Shown: positions 42,521-57,500 of the stretch, one piece after another
Numbering within the stretch: the stretch's first letter is position 1
Layout of the letters: each line of letters starts with the position of its first letter
NCBI GenBank assembly: GCA_029465975.1
Contig: CM055739.1
Span: forward strand, 5,437,128-5,501,127
Origin: Dallia pectoralis
Taxonomy: Eukaryota; Chordata; Actinopteri; Esociformes; Umbridae
Length of the DNA: 64,000 nt
Direction of reading: 5' to 3'
Program-made: the position numbers and the translations under genes
The notes under the pieces: generated by a model
What the model saw: the letters and a program-made list of their open reading frames with translations, nothing else
What the model was told of the DNA's origin: nothing
The model's database searches: none

Positions 42521-45500
42521 GTAAGTCAAACCTCTCCTCTCCTATCTGCGCTACGGAGCCCGTTGTGTCAGTCCAACTGTCGTGGCATTACTGGACGCAT
42601 ATGCTGGGCGTTAGATAGTGTCGGGTCCTGATGTGATTGGGTCACGTTTACACTGACACACCGGTCGGTCTGTCTCTGTGTTTCTGCGGAGCCATGCCGT
42701 CTGACGTCGTGTGTACTCCCCAGCCTTGGCCAGGCCACAGCAGAGGCTCTGAAGGAGGCGGAGGCTAATGACAACATCACCGTCTTTACGCGGATACTTG
42801 ACGGCCTATTGGACGGCTACGACAACAGACTCAGACCTGGACTAGGAGGTATTCCAGTGACACTCTCATTTACAGCGACATCCTGGTTCATCCCACAGGG
42901 CTACAATTAGATACAAGGATGGTTAAGATACAGTGTAAAGGGAGTACAGTACTCTGTAGTTTATTAGATACTTTTAAGATATAGTGTAAAGGGAGTACAG
43001 TACTCTGTAGTTTATTAGAAACTGTTAAGATTTCTAATACACCGTGCCTTATTGCCTAAATATAATACCATACATCAGTTTTTATTTTGTGGTTATTTTC
43101 TCATGCAAATGTTATTGACTGATATCCTATATGATCCATGATTTGACCATAGAGATCCCTAGAGTGCACTCAAGACAGGTGCGGCTAAAACAGGGGTAAC
43201 ACAGATGTATTTAAAAAGGCTTTCAAGCAGTAATGAAGTTAGCTCAGGAGATTTGTCGCAATAAATCACGATTACTGTTCGCAATATTTGCTGAATTAAA
43301 AAAGCTCAATTTACACGATACGGCAGATTTGAGAATTTTCAGCAGTTTATTTTTGACTGTATGTAATCAGTTGTGATGAAAAGTCAAGTAAAATGATAAA
43401 AGTTACCTTGATTTAACTGATTATCTTGAACAAACCTACACTTATATAAACAAAACACTGCTTGAACTGGGAATGTTTCTCTTTGAACATTCAGCACATT
43501 ATGTCTTGGTTTGAATTCATACTGACTGTATTGTTTCTTAACCTCATCAATAATCCAAAACATCAACCGACGTAGCGATCCCTCCCTGTAAAATGCAACC
43601 GCTAGACCTCATTGATCTGAGTGAGAGAAAGCGACTCTCCCCTCATATCTGCACATGGCAGTGGGCAGAAAATATAAATATAAAAATATAAAATATATTC
43701 CAGAGCAAAGCAATCCCCGTAATATATCAATCCAAAGTGAGAAGGACCTAGCATATATCACAGCTCGAATCATGACCACTCCCTCCATCTGCCAAAAGCA
43801 ACCTTGAGATCCAGATCTCTATTCATAAGATAGTGTGGGGGCGGGGGGCCGGGGGGTCACAGAGCATTCAATGAACCAATGGGGTAACATCTTTTACATT
43901 ACAGAGGAACATTCTAGCAACAGTTTCTTCGGATAATTCACTTGACTTGATATATTAAAAAATGTCAATGTCTTTTTTTGTAATGTTGCGGATGTAACAG
44001 ATGGATACACGAAGCGTGGATTTGCCAGAATAGATTGAAAATTAAAGTGCTGCCCCAACCTCCTTGAAATGCTTTTAGTCAATAGTCAAAAACAGGGCTG
44101 TTATTTTCCCTGTTCTACACACACACACTACACACAAAGAAATGTTGAACTTGTGTGTTGGTGGAAAATGGAAATTTGTTGCCCTTACTTAAGGACAGAG
44201 AGAGAGAGAGCCTGTCTTGTCGACTTGAGAATTCGAACCTGCAGCATTTTCGGTTACAGATCTAGCACTGTAATTATTTGAAATGGAAACTCTATGATCA
44301 TTACTCATCAATTTAATTTATTCGTGTCCCTTATGTCTTCATGTTCACATGTATATTCCAAATCCTATTCTATCTACAGAAAAGGTCACAGAGATCAAAA
44401 CCAATATATTTGTCACAAGCTTTGGCCCAGTTTCAGATACTGAAATGGTGAGTCAATTTACAGCCCATTTCATTATCCATATTTTGTGTTATTGTAAAAC
44501 CTTGATAGAGAACCAACAGCACAGTCTATCTAAGAATTATTAACCCAAACAATCACTTTGTTTTTATATATAATTATATTAATTTGTGTGTCACATCCAG
44601 TTTCCCAGGGTGCAAATGAAGCCCAGTGTTAGAATGAAACTTGATTCCTCTAAAGGAGAAACTAGATAGTTCAAGAAATAGTCCAGGAAAATGGCCAATG
44701 AATCTAGCTAACTGTCCCCATAGTTTTTTTAATCAAAGCTGGCATCACCAAGTATCAAAACCACGTTTCTCTCCACCTCAGGAGTACACCATCGACGTGT
44801 TTTTCAGACAGAGCTGGAAAGACGAGCGTCTGTGCTTCAAAGGACCCATGGAAATGCTTCCACTGAACAACCTTCTGGCCTCGAACATCTGGACCCCGGA
44901 CACCTTCTTCCTGAACGGGAAGAAGTCCATCGCCCACAACATGACCACGCCCAACAAACTGCTGAGACTGCAGGATGACGGGACTCTGCTCTACACCATG
45001 AGGTACCAGCAAGGGGGCGCAGTAATATAACTGGTTAGCACATGGTTAGCACATGATTAGCACGTGGGTTTGGCCTGTTTTGGTAATTGCTGTTATGATT
45101 GTAGGAGTTTATAAAGGACATAGTGTAGATTTTTTATCCAGCCAAAATCTGATTATTTTCAGCTCAGTTGTTTTCCTGCCCCACTAGCCCATCTACTTAC
45201 TAACACTTCACTTGTGCTATGAAACACAGATCAATATCTGGCTGGTTGAAATAATATGCTCTAGAATCCATATTAGACAGTAACTGCAAGTGATGAGTCA
45301 AAACTGCAGCTAGTAGCAAAAAATCAAGTATTAGGGTTGGTGTCTCAGGATGTACAATAAATACTAGATTATTGTCTACAATTTATGATACTTATCAACA
45401 CAAATAGGACATCAGATTCAGATTCTAATAAGTAATAAATTAAAGGAAGCGGATTCAGACACACAACCCCGGAAAAGGGTAATAGATTCCCCATCGACTG

Positions 45501-48500
45501 TGGCTCTGAAACATCAGGTCGTTCCTGCTTTTAATCGCTCCGGTTTTACTACTGTCCCTTAATGTATTTCCATTACCAGGAAAGAGATTAGTGCGCTACC
45601 TAGATTTGTGGCATGGCCTAGTCTTTCCCGAATCCACGGATATCAGGGGAAAGCTCCTTCTCTGCAGTGGAGATAATGACTAAATGTGATTGCTTTCTCA
45701 GTCCCTGGTTCACAAACACTGGCCTGAAAGCAACAGAGTTTTCAGGGAGAACACATAGGTTTGTTTGCACAAATTATTCATAGTGTTTCGTTCAATCAAA
45801 AGACTGTAAGAGCTCAGTGAGAGAACAGGCGGAACGTTATGTAATGATGCGTACGGAAAAGGTGAAAGTCATACAGTGTTCTCGTTTTTGCCAAGCACAA
45901 ACTGACACTTTAGTACTGTATTGTACTGCGCTGATAAGGCTATGTGTAACAATTCACTAGTGCTGTCTATGTACCTCATGTTTCTTCAGTTGGGGCGCAG
46001 TAGTGACATCTTCACGTTCCACTTTGGATTATTTTTTGGGAGAAAAGGGAGCCCTCTGTTGTTTTTGACCGCAAACACTAGGCACTAGCCAGTCATTCTT
46101 GTGTACAGACACACTTTTTAACCAATATAGTTTGATACCAATATACTGCTCACAAGGTTATTCTAATTCCCACACAGCATGTCGTCTAGCAACCACACAG
46201 CGGACACCTTTCCAGTTCACAGAACAGACCCATAAATTACTGGGTTGGGTTTTGCTGAGCCAATGAGCATGTGCCAATAGTGATTGTTTCAGATGTCTGT
46301 GTCGAAACACATTGGCCGTTTTTAATACAGTTAAACAACTTGAACGCAACCTCCGCCCCACTGGGTCTTCACAGACCTGATGTTCATCCTGGTTCATTTT
46401 CTGTCACTCTGGGTTTTCCTCCACGACAACACTATATATATATTTTTTAAATGAGCTCCTGCTGTGCAATTAGAAATATCACAATCGCCACAAGGTGGCA
46501 GTACAATCTGTGTTATGCTACAGGCTTACATCACTGAATTCTTGGTGATTCTGTGAAGAAAAGATCCAGACTGCAATGACAATCTGCCGTCTGTTATGCA
46601 ATCATGCAGGTGTTTCGCTGTCCGCCGGTTGATGATGTATTCGACCATAACGAGATTATCCTGTATACTGTAGATAGACAAAGCTGAAACTCTGTCATGC
46701 GATTTGCGCCATTGTCGCATACATTGTGTATATACGTATTATTTTGAGTGTTACATCGTGTTGACAAAATACGCTGTTTCTTTGACAATGGCCGCTGTAA
46801 AACAGATCTCAATCGGACACGCTAGTGAAGATTGTGATGAGGTCTGCAGTCAATGTTTCAACTGCAGTGCTATTGTCCTGGTATATCTCACAGGCATTTC
46901 CTTCGATGCCTTCGTCTTTCTTTCTTTCTCTCTCTCTAGGTTAACAATTTCGGCGGAATGTCCCATGCAACTGGAGGATTTCCCTATGGATGCCCACGCT
47001 TGCCCTTTGAAGTTTGGAAGCTGTGAGTACAATTCCACCGGGTGTTTCGCACAATGCCAGACTAACAGTGGAATGGCCCAATGCCACACGTGTATTATGA
47101 ATAAATATATCTATATCCTGTTTGCAACTACCAAGCACACGTGTGTTATGAATAAATATATCTATATCCTGTTTGCAACTACCAAGCACACGTGTGTTAT
47201 GAATAAATATATCTATATCCTGTTTGCAACTACCAAGCACACGTGTGTTATGAATAAATATATCTATATCCTGTTTGCAACTACCAAGCACACGTGTGTT
47301 ATGAATAAATATATCTATATCCTGTTTGCAACTACCAAGCACACGTGTGTTATGAATAAATATATCTATATCCTGTTTGCAACTACCAAGCACACGTGTG
47401 TTATGAATAAATATATCTATATCCTGTTTGCAACTACCAAGCACACGTGTGTTATGAATAAATATATCTATATCCTGTTTGCAACTACCAAGCACACGTG
47501 TGTTATGAATAAATATATCTATATCCTGTTTGCAACTACCAAGCACACGTGTGTTATGAATAAATATATCTATATCCTGTTTGCAACTACCAAGCACACG
47601 TGTGTTATGAATAAATATATCTATATCCTGTTTGCAACTACCAAGCACACGTGTGTTATGAATAAATATATCTATATCCTGTTTGCAACTACCAAGCACA
47701 CGTGTGTTATGAATAAATATATCTATATCCTGTTTGCAACTACCAAGCACACGTGTGTTATGATCATAGCTCCATTCAGTAAAATACCACAGCAATAACT
47801 CAGGAGGGACAAATGAGCTTGTACAGTGGTCGCAGTACAGAACAAAGACAGATCTCAGTGTCCAAACGCAGTGACCGCACAGAGATGTGTCCAGACACAG
47901 TGACCACACCGGAATGTGTTCAGATACAGTGACCGCACAAGGATGTGTCTAAATGCAGTGACCACACAGAGATGTGTCCAGACACAGTGACCACACAGAG
48001 ATGTGTTCAGACACAGTGACCACACAGAGATGTGTCCAGACACAGTGACCGCATAGAGATGTGTCCAGGCACAGTGACCACACCGGAATGTGTTCAGACA
48101 CAGTGACCGCACAAGGATGTGTCTAAATGCAGTGACCACACAGAGATGTGTTCAGACACAGTGACCACACAGAGATGTGTGCAGACACAGTGACCAATTA
48201 CTTGGATCCCAAACCAGTAGCGGAGAAACCTGTCGGGTACATTTCAACTTCACGTAGGGTGGAGTTGTTTTTTTCCAGCCTTTAATCAGATTTCTCGCCC
48301 TTAATTACGTTTGGTAACCTGGCCAGGACCCGTGAGCACGCTACCTATGACCCAGCTACCGGTTTATTCCACCAGCTCTATATTATCGTTTACCAGTTAG
48401 AGGATTAAGGTCATGATGCCAGAACAGGATTCTGGAACAGGACGCGGCTTCATCCTGTGGTGTGAATGCAAGCGTGGTGTCCAAAGTTAGGACAGCTTTA

Positions 48501-51500
48501 AACTATTCTGGCACGGTAATGTGCGGGAGAGTGCAGGAGGTTCAGTCTCTATGGTGACACTGTTCCTTATTGAGCGTCCGGGGGTTGGTAGGTTCGCCTG
48601 GTCACCTGGATTTCGCATTGACCTGCTGCTGGCTTGACATTACTCTGTTGTTACAAAGCTGTTGTCGATACAGTATGTCCATTCAAACCGTGGATGACAG
48701 TTCATTGTAGGAGATTTGTGATCTGTGATAGAAAAGTGTACTCTAAAGTGATTTAATGAATTTACGAGTTGAATTACGGGACATATTTCGGACTACCGAG
48801 CATTCAGGTTGGATCAAACATGCAAAACATACAAACCGGTGACTACTGTGCTCTGTAGGTTTGGTTTGCCCTGTAGTAGCTGTTTTAATGGCCACAGAAG
48901 GCCAGTAGAATTGGAAGTGATGTCAAATATTTAATACAAAGAAATGATATGCTGTAATGTCCTTCGTTTAACCAGGTTACTAGCAATCCCATCCGATTTC
49001 AGTAAAACACAGTGAAATAATATATAAACGTTCACTCAGTTAGTAGCGATCACGTGGTACTTTACTGCACGTCATTCAGTACACAATACCCGCTGTGCAA
49101 TAACGCATTTATATCACGCCAGGGGTAAGGCGAAATGTTAATTGTACTAAGCACTAAGCTGTAGGTAAGCTTCTCTCAAATTCACAGTTACTCCTTCATG
49201 GTGAACTTCGACCTTGTAGATGGGGACACCACAGTTCGATCCCGGGAGCCTAACAGGGAATCCCAGAGCGGCGTCACGTTGTAGGGAATCCTGAGTCTAA
49301 TGACGCCATAGGAGTTATCGTGTAGGGTAATTGGCTGATTGGACTGCCCTCCTACGTCTAGGTTATACTGGGTCTGTTTAGGCCTTTACGTCCATCTTAT
49401 TTTACTACTGGGCGTAAAGGAGATGCAGACCTCAGGCTCGGCTCAATCCTTGCAGTTCTGAAGTGCTTTATTTTCATAGTAAAATAAAATGACTGAATGT
49501 TTTCTGCTGTTTGTGAAGTCATGCTGTTACGGTGTGGAGAAGCACAGTTTCCTCACAGATGGATAGTTCCAGTATCCAGACTCAGATGTTTGAGATGAAT
49601 GGGCGAACGGTCATCTTTCCCGTCAATCCACCATTCCTTTATTTTTTAACTTTTTTTTTTGTTTATCTCTGTCAAAAAAATTACATATAAAAGTAACTGC
49701 AAGTATGTTTAAAATAAGTTCTTCTGTGCAGGGAGTTCCCGTCTAAATATTATAAAATACTGAAAGGAATGGATTTATTTTGAATATATAAATAGATTGA
49801 TTTGGTATTACTTCTGATTGGCCAGCTAACTGTCCTTTGAGATAGGAGTCTGGGAAGTATTTTTATAATATAAACTTTGGCAATAATGAATATTGGACAA
49901 GTCAACAGCATTGTTGTTTCTAGGAGTTAACATAACATTTACTGAGATTTTCACTGGGCAGTTATTTCGATTAGTTTTTCACTGCTTCATTCATTCATTC
50001 ATTCACATAATCTACCACAACTCCTAATGTTGATGTTATGCAATAGATGGGTATGTACGGGAACTATCCCAAAGTCAGGAAGAGCTTGCCGTGATGCGCT
50101 GGGCTTGACAAATCCCATAGCTCTACTATTAAATCACGGTCTCCAGCCACATCATGATCCTTAATGCTTTTAAACCCATCCAACTTCCAATTTTGCCACA
50201 AGCTTTAGGCAAAAGCCAGCCAAAAATTACCTCTTTAAATAGCCATCGACTAGACGTAATCGGTTGTGCCGATGTTTAAGCAAATCGCTGTGACGTTCTA
50301 TTGAGATTGGTTGCTTAGTTACAGCATTTTACATGGTTCCAACTGCACTCTTATTCTTTGTTCTTCCATTCAAGGCTTGCACATACGCAGGCAGACAGGC
50401 AGACAGACAGAGACACACACACACACACACATACACACACACACACAGACACAGACACACACACACACACGCACACACGCACACACGCACGATTGCACCT
50501 GTACATGAAAAATGCCTAATTCTCCTCTGCCAACCAGTGTGGAAAAACTATTGTTAAATCCCTAGAAACATTCACATCGTAACATGTTTTGATTATATTT
50601 CCATGTCATCGGGGGATTAAACTACAGTTATTCTTTTCATCCATCATTATTTTTGATCTTTTTAGAGAAACACAACATTGGAACATCCAAATGATGAAGT
50701 GGTTCTGTGCAGGGTGAAGCCTCTAACAACATGACTCCCCTTTTCTCCTTCACATTTTATTTCTCTCTTTCGCTCTCTGTGCTTCTCTCTCAGTAATCTG
50801 TATCTCAGTGGCATCCCTCCTCCCTCGCTCAATCCTCCCTCCCTCTCTGCCTCCCTCCACCCTCCCTTCCTCCACCCTCCCTTCACCCTCACTCCATCCT
50901 CCCTCAACCCTCCCTCCATTTTCCCTCCACACTACCTCCCTCCACCCTACCTCCTTTCTTTTAGGGGGCCTGTGACTCATCCTTTTCTTCCTTCGTTCTC
51001 TAGGCCTGTTTTTCTCTTTTTCAAATAAACAGACCGTTTTCAAAAGTTAAAAAGCCCTTTATACTTCTCCGTCTATTCTGCCTGGTTTCGACTGGCATTC
51101 ATATTCCCTTCTACGTCTCTGCAGGCTGAGGAGGAACGTTCGGCTTTATTTAAAAGGAGGGGTGTGCTTCACGTCACCATCTATCAGTGCTCAAGCGTTC
51201 ACATTGTTCGGGAAGGGAACAGCTTGCAAGTCGCGCCGGTTTAATTCAGGCGAACACTCCTGATGAGGATACAATCCTTCATCTGCACTCTGATTGAAAT
51301 CGCTGTGTCGGTTTGGAAGTAATATCCGAGGCCAGCGCTTCCTGAATTCCAAGTGTCCGTTACTGTGATGCTATTTGGACTAGTCACTAGGTCACTGCAC
51401 GTTGCTGGGGATGCTACGCACTGTGCCGTATATGGACAGCCGTTTGATAGGGTCATAAGTGCGAAATGCTGGTTTGTCCATGTTAGCCATTTTGGCTCTA

Positions 51501-54500
51501 ATGTCAACACATGAATATCCACATTGCCAAGACACGTTCACTGAGGCGTTCGAGCAGCGTTTAAATGCACTGAACCATATTTGACGGTCATCCATGTCTC
51601 CAGAAGGCGTTTATTTATATATTTTTATCTTCTCCACCTGGATTCATGAAATACATATAAATATAATGCGTTGGACTGACGTGAACAGAATGACCTGTTG
51701 ATCCGAATTGGGACTCTTCCCGATCTGTCGTGTCTAATTCGGGTCACCGACCTTCTGACTACATCATAATGGACCCAGATCGTAACCCATGTCATCACAC
51801 CAGGGAGATTCTAGGAGCTTCCGCCACCATCACGACACATAAAAATCAATGAATATCTAAATGATTCATGAATTCACAGCCCTCCAGTAGAGCTCCGGGC
51901 ACTAGCAGAACCCATACCAAGGAGAATAAAGACGAGCTCTGTGATTTACGGGAGGATCTCCGTTCCGGCACCTACCATTTTCACCTCCTGTTCTTATTTA
52001 TGTGTGTTGGAACGCTTTCTAAATATACACGCTTCCTAAATATACACACTGTTCTGGCACCCAAATGACCCTATTTTAGTTCAAGTCATTCACTGGTAAG
52101 GAGTCAATGCAACTCTTTGTGGATTTAATGGATCTTGAGAGCTTAGCAGCAGCTTTGGAGTTAGCTCCACCCGGAATCTCCTGTAATCCGTTAGGTAAGC
52201 GGGATGAGGACCTCAAGGTGGGAAATCAACGCCGGGAGCAGAAAGAGAACGCAGTTGCTTTTAAATTAATCGGGGAATAATTTGATCACAGATCACAGGT
52301 TTAAGGCCAGTATGTTCAATCGGACGAAATTGCGTCGACGGAATGCATGGTTCGGACTGGGTCTCACCAGTGACATCTGGCACACATGTTTGGATCAGGC
52401 GCTGTCTATGTGATTCACGTGCGATTATGCTACCAAGATATTTTACGTACATGGAATAACAACATTTTGACGCTTAGAAAAAAAGGACTATAAAATGCAA
52501 GACATATATATATATATAATAGAATATTTACCAAAATATTATTTTGTTTGATTAAATTTACAGGTAATCTCCATATTCATCATTAATAAAATCCATTTCG
52601 ATTTGAAAACTGCCTTTAACGTATTTATGAAATATTGTGAGTGGGAGACATTAACTTTCGCTGCCTTCCTTTCCTTTCATTAAAATGCATTGAAATTGTT
52701 GATCCTGACTGACTGTTGGGGAACGGAGCAGGAAGCAGGAAGCAGATCCTGTTCTGACCCCAGATTGGAGACAAGATGCTGCTAGAATAGATGTTCAAAG
52801 GCCAGCAGAGGGACACTCTTTCCTCTGGTCAAACGAGCAAATCACATCGCCCCGAGGCATTGATGGGGACATTGCCCAGTGTAGGTTTCTGTCCTTTGGC
52901 TGGCAGGTTAAGCAGGTGTCCTACCTCTCTGTGATCACTTATGATCCCGTGGTTGTGAACCTGTTGTCCTGGCTACATTACCCACACAGCCACATAACCA
53001 CCTCCACTGTCAATTGACTGGTTTATAATCAATACAGTACACAGGTTACTCAGGATAAATGCGTCAGTGAAATGATACACATGGGAATGCAGGCACATTT
53101 ATCAGATGAATCATTATTATCAGATGAATTATTACACCTTCCTTCATTTCATTACACAGATGTTCGAGCGTTTGTACTGCTTATAGAGCATATGGAGGGA
53201 TAAACCTCACTTATTTGCTTGTTGCTACCATCCCTGGTGTCAGTCAACATCAACAAAGCGGACTCCAGAGAATCTAGCCAATACCGACTAAATGGATATT
53301 TGGATAGGGTTATGGTTAAGGGTTATTATACATTCACACAGACCCGAATGAAAGACCAATGTACACAGGCCAGATGCATTACACCTCCCAATTAGCAAAC
53401 CTTTCAACGGTAACACTTTCTATGAAGCTTCTCAACCCGCTTTGATAAAGTTATAAACATGACAGCCTCATGGCAACGACAGCCCACAGGACATGTCATA
53501 ACCTGGCATAATATTGTCATAACACCATCATGAAAAACGCATTTATTTGTAAACGGGTTGCTCTGAACACTGACCATAGATAAGGCATCATATTACTTTT
53601 CCATGCTCTATTTGTGTCGGTGACGTTTTGTAAAAGAAATACGGCATATAATCTGTCTGGGCTGATGTGAGCCTGAACTCCAGAGAGATAGAGATTCCAT
53701 TCCATTACTAGATTGGTTCTCAAACTTCTCCCGGGGACCTAGCCGTTACATGTGTTGGATGTTATCCATGGCTAGCACATATGAATCACATTTTCAGCTA
53801 ATTTCAAGCCGTTAAAGAATTGCCATATTGTTGTCGTTGCAATTGAGCACACAACATTGAGGCACGCCCAAAAAAGACACACGCATTTCTTTTGGTATTA
53901 TTATAATTTTAGAATTGCATAATGATTACACATTACACAAGCCGCTGTATTTGTGTAGATGTGCTAAACACCATTCCTTATGTATGATGTAAAACAAAGA
54001 CCTGTTTATTATTCCCAGTAATTCATTCAAGTGTAAAATTTTTAGCTGTGCTGGGTCAACATAATTCATTATTCATTCATCTGAACATACTTTATGACAA
54101 TGTCAAGGAGGTCTGGGACCGTTCTGTATCACATTCCTGGAATAGATAAATATTATATATGACAATGTCAAGGAGATCTAGGACCGTTCTGTATCACATT
54201 CCTGGAATAGATAAATATTATATATGACAATATCAAGGAGATCTAGGACCGTTCTGTATCACATTCCTGGAATAGATAAATATTATATATGACAATGTCA
54301 AGGAGATCTAGGACCGTTCTGTATCACATTCCTGGAATATATAAATATTATATATGACAATATCAAGGAGATCTAGGACCGTTCTGTATCACATTCCTGG
54401 AATAGATAAATATTATATATGACAATGGCAAGGAGGTCTAGAACCATTTTGCATCACATTCCTGGAATAGATAAATATTATATGACAATGTCAAGGAGAT

Positions 54501-57500
54501 CTAGGAGCGTTCTGTATCACATTCCTGGAATAGATAAATATTATATATGACAATGGCAAGGAGGTCTAGAACCGTTTTGCATCACATTCCTGGAATAGAT
54601 AAATATTATATGACAATGTCAAGGAGATCTAGGAGCGTTCTGTATCACATTCCTGGAATAGATAAATATTATATATGACAATGGCAAGGAGGTCTAGAAC
54701 CGTTTTGCATCACATTCCTGGAATAGATAAATATTATATGACAATGTCAAGGAGATCTAGGAACGTTCTGTATCACATTCATGGAATAGATAAATATTAT
54801 ATATGACAATGGCAAGGAGGTCTAGAACCGTTTTGCATCACATTCCTGGAATAGATAAATATTATATGACAATGTCAAGGAGATCTAGGAGTGTTCTGTA
54901 TCACATTCCTGTCTAGAGGCATTATGATTAATGACGTTGGCATCAGTCATCACTCCCTGAAGGTGTCCATCCCTGCTCATGCAATCTGCATCTGAATTTA
55001 TCCTGGTCTCCAGCTCGGGACTGTATGTGTCTCTCACTACTGTGCTCAACTGACTGCAATGACGACAGTTTAGCCATTCAAGGATCAACGCTATTAACGT
55101 GTAGTTTAATGGAACGATGTGTGTTTGTGGATTATGTCACAGCATACCGCGTATGTCATGAAAGCTTAGTGTCTTTCAGTGGTTATTATTGGTTATGAAC
55201 ATGTTATGCTATGCTCTATGTATTGTGCCTAATGCCACTGTAGAATGCTTTATTATTTATTATTACTTTCGTTTACATTAAGTGTAGCTTATTACGCCAT
55301 TTGATTTGACAATTGTAAGATAGGATATTAGTTTTGAGGACAATATAAATTAGCAAAAAAACAACAACAGGCAAACATCCCTCGTCTTCCCTGTTTAATT
55401 ATGCGTAACCGTGTACCTGTCATACACTCTATAGATGCACCAAAGAATCCACAGATTTCGCTGCCAGAACCATCTTCCCTGCTGTAAATAAACAGCTTTA
55501 GCGTTGTCTCGTTTGGCTAGAGAAGTGACCTTCAACTTCACTCTGACCCAATGCGTTCAGTAACCGAACGCCGGCCCGCCGGGTTGTGGCTTGTGTAATT
55601 GTTATCCTCGGGTTCTCATTCTCTCCCACAGATGCCTATCCAGTCTCCGAGGTGGTCTACCTCTGGCAAACCGGCGCTTCCACGTCTGTAGTGGTTGCGG
55701 AGGACGGGTCCCGTCTCAACCAGTACCATCTGATAAACCAAACCGCAAACTCAGAGGACGTCTACACCAGTCGAGGTACACTAGAAAAGAGCTGTGTCAC
55801 GTCCGCTTGCTAAACGCACTCACAATCCTGGAATTATTGTAAAGAAATGCCTTCGGATTGGTGTGTTGTTTTGGAACGTGTTTTGGAATGTGTTTTGGAA
55901 TGTGTTTTGGAATGTGTTTTGGAATGGTCTGTTGCCAAAGGCACTTTCGATTTGGGGACATTCCTATTTGGCAGAATAAGCAAGACCTAAAGGAAGGTCT
56001 GCTACTCACATTGTCATTTAAGTCAGCGTCTCTTCTCCCTGGTGTACGTCACACATATTCGGGACAAGAGGAGCGAGAGAGTGACGTAAAGTCACCTATC
56101 CTGTACAACGGCAGCTGTCCATCAGACCGCGTAGGGATGTAAAACGAGAATTATCCCTGTCCTGAGCTCCCCGGGAGTCGAGGGGTTAATCCACACTGGA
56201 CCGTCCCATCAGGCTTTTGCATAAGAGGATGACATCACAGCGCCTGCAACGATTGGAAGTCCCGGGCTTCGGGGGCCCGGGGCACATGGGACTGAAAGGC
56301 ATCTGCTTAATTCCCTTATGTAAAGAGGAACTGTAATACACTTCAGCTGCTGTCTGCCGACTGATTATTAAAAAAGTGTGGATTTCCGCTGTGATGCACG
56401 TAGTGAGACTAAAACCCTTCGCCCACGGCCGCTGCCCACGCCCGAGGCGTTATTCTCTTCGCCGTGGTAAGACAAGTTGCAGGACCGACCCGCACTCTCC
56501 CAATGCACAAGAACTGATATCCTCCCGGTATGTTCAGAGACTCCGACAGGACCCCAGAGAACCCCACTGATCAGTTTGTGGAACCCCTGTGATGCCGACG
56601 TCCGCTGACTGAACCAATACGACACGAGGCCCGTGTCGCGTCGGTTCAAAACGCAGCGGTGGGTCTGCCACCTTCCTTTTCCTCCTCACCTCCCCCGCTC
56701 GGCCGCCGTGACACACGGGAGATACGGAGCTTAGGAGGCTGCGTTGGGAAGCCTCTCTGGCCCTGGGCCAAATGGGCAGGCCTCAGTGTCCTGGTGAGAC
56801 GCCAACGGGGGCTGTGTTGTGTGTCTTGAATAAGCGAGTCCCTAATCCCAGGCACAATCCTTCTGTGACCAGATTAGCAACGGGTCGGTATAGGGACACA
56901 ATATTCCACTCCTCAGACAGAATTCGCCCCAAAAGCGACACTTAAATTCAGCACAAAATTATATAGTTTACCGGTTGCTAAGACGAGCCAAATATATTTT
57001 CTACCCTGCCGTAGTTCTATTGGTTCACACATCTAAGTCTGCGGATTGACGTCTTGTATTTCTGCATTTGCATGTTGGATTTCAATATTTTTAAGTTTAA
57101 TTTCGTAACATCTCTTGTAATAAGTTCGCCGTGGTACTTACCAGTTGACCAACATGGCTGCGTTGTTGTCCGCAATAAATGGAAGTTCCCCGTAAACGCT
57201 CCAAAATCCTGGCAATAAAATCCACCAAAGGTACATGTTCATATGACTCGCATTGGGCTCCATCAATGGCAAACAGTCCGGTCAAGGGGATCGATACCCG
57301 CTTGGTCAGTTGGTCTCTCGTCGCTTGGGGCAAGGTGGGGGTGGGAGTCACGGACGTCTCACCGAGGGGGCGTGGAGACGCCGGCTAGCAGGGGCTTCTG
57401 AGGCTGGAGACATGATGGCGCCTGGTTTGGCCCTCCGTCCGTTTGGTTTACAGAATCACAGTCTTCCCATGGGATGGTAGTTCAGCCCCCCTCCATCACA

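Noticed and set aside
47085..47765. CRISPR-like regular repeat array
   Set aside because: Units are contiguous without variable spacers and the context is a vertebrate intron. The same applies to the 29-bp and 65-bp arrays.
46704..47798. Open frames of 364 codons (plus) and 322 codons (minus, 46941-47909) through the 51-bp array
   Set aside because: Both are produced by a repeat unit divisible by three with no stops. The plus frame happens to include gabra5 exon 5 but continues through its donor into intron.
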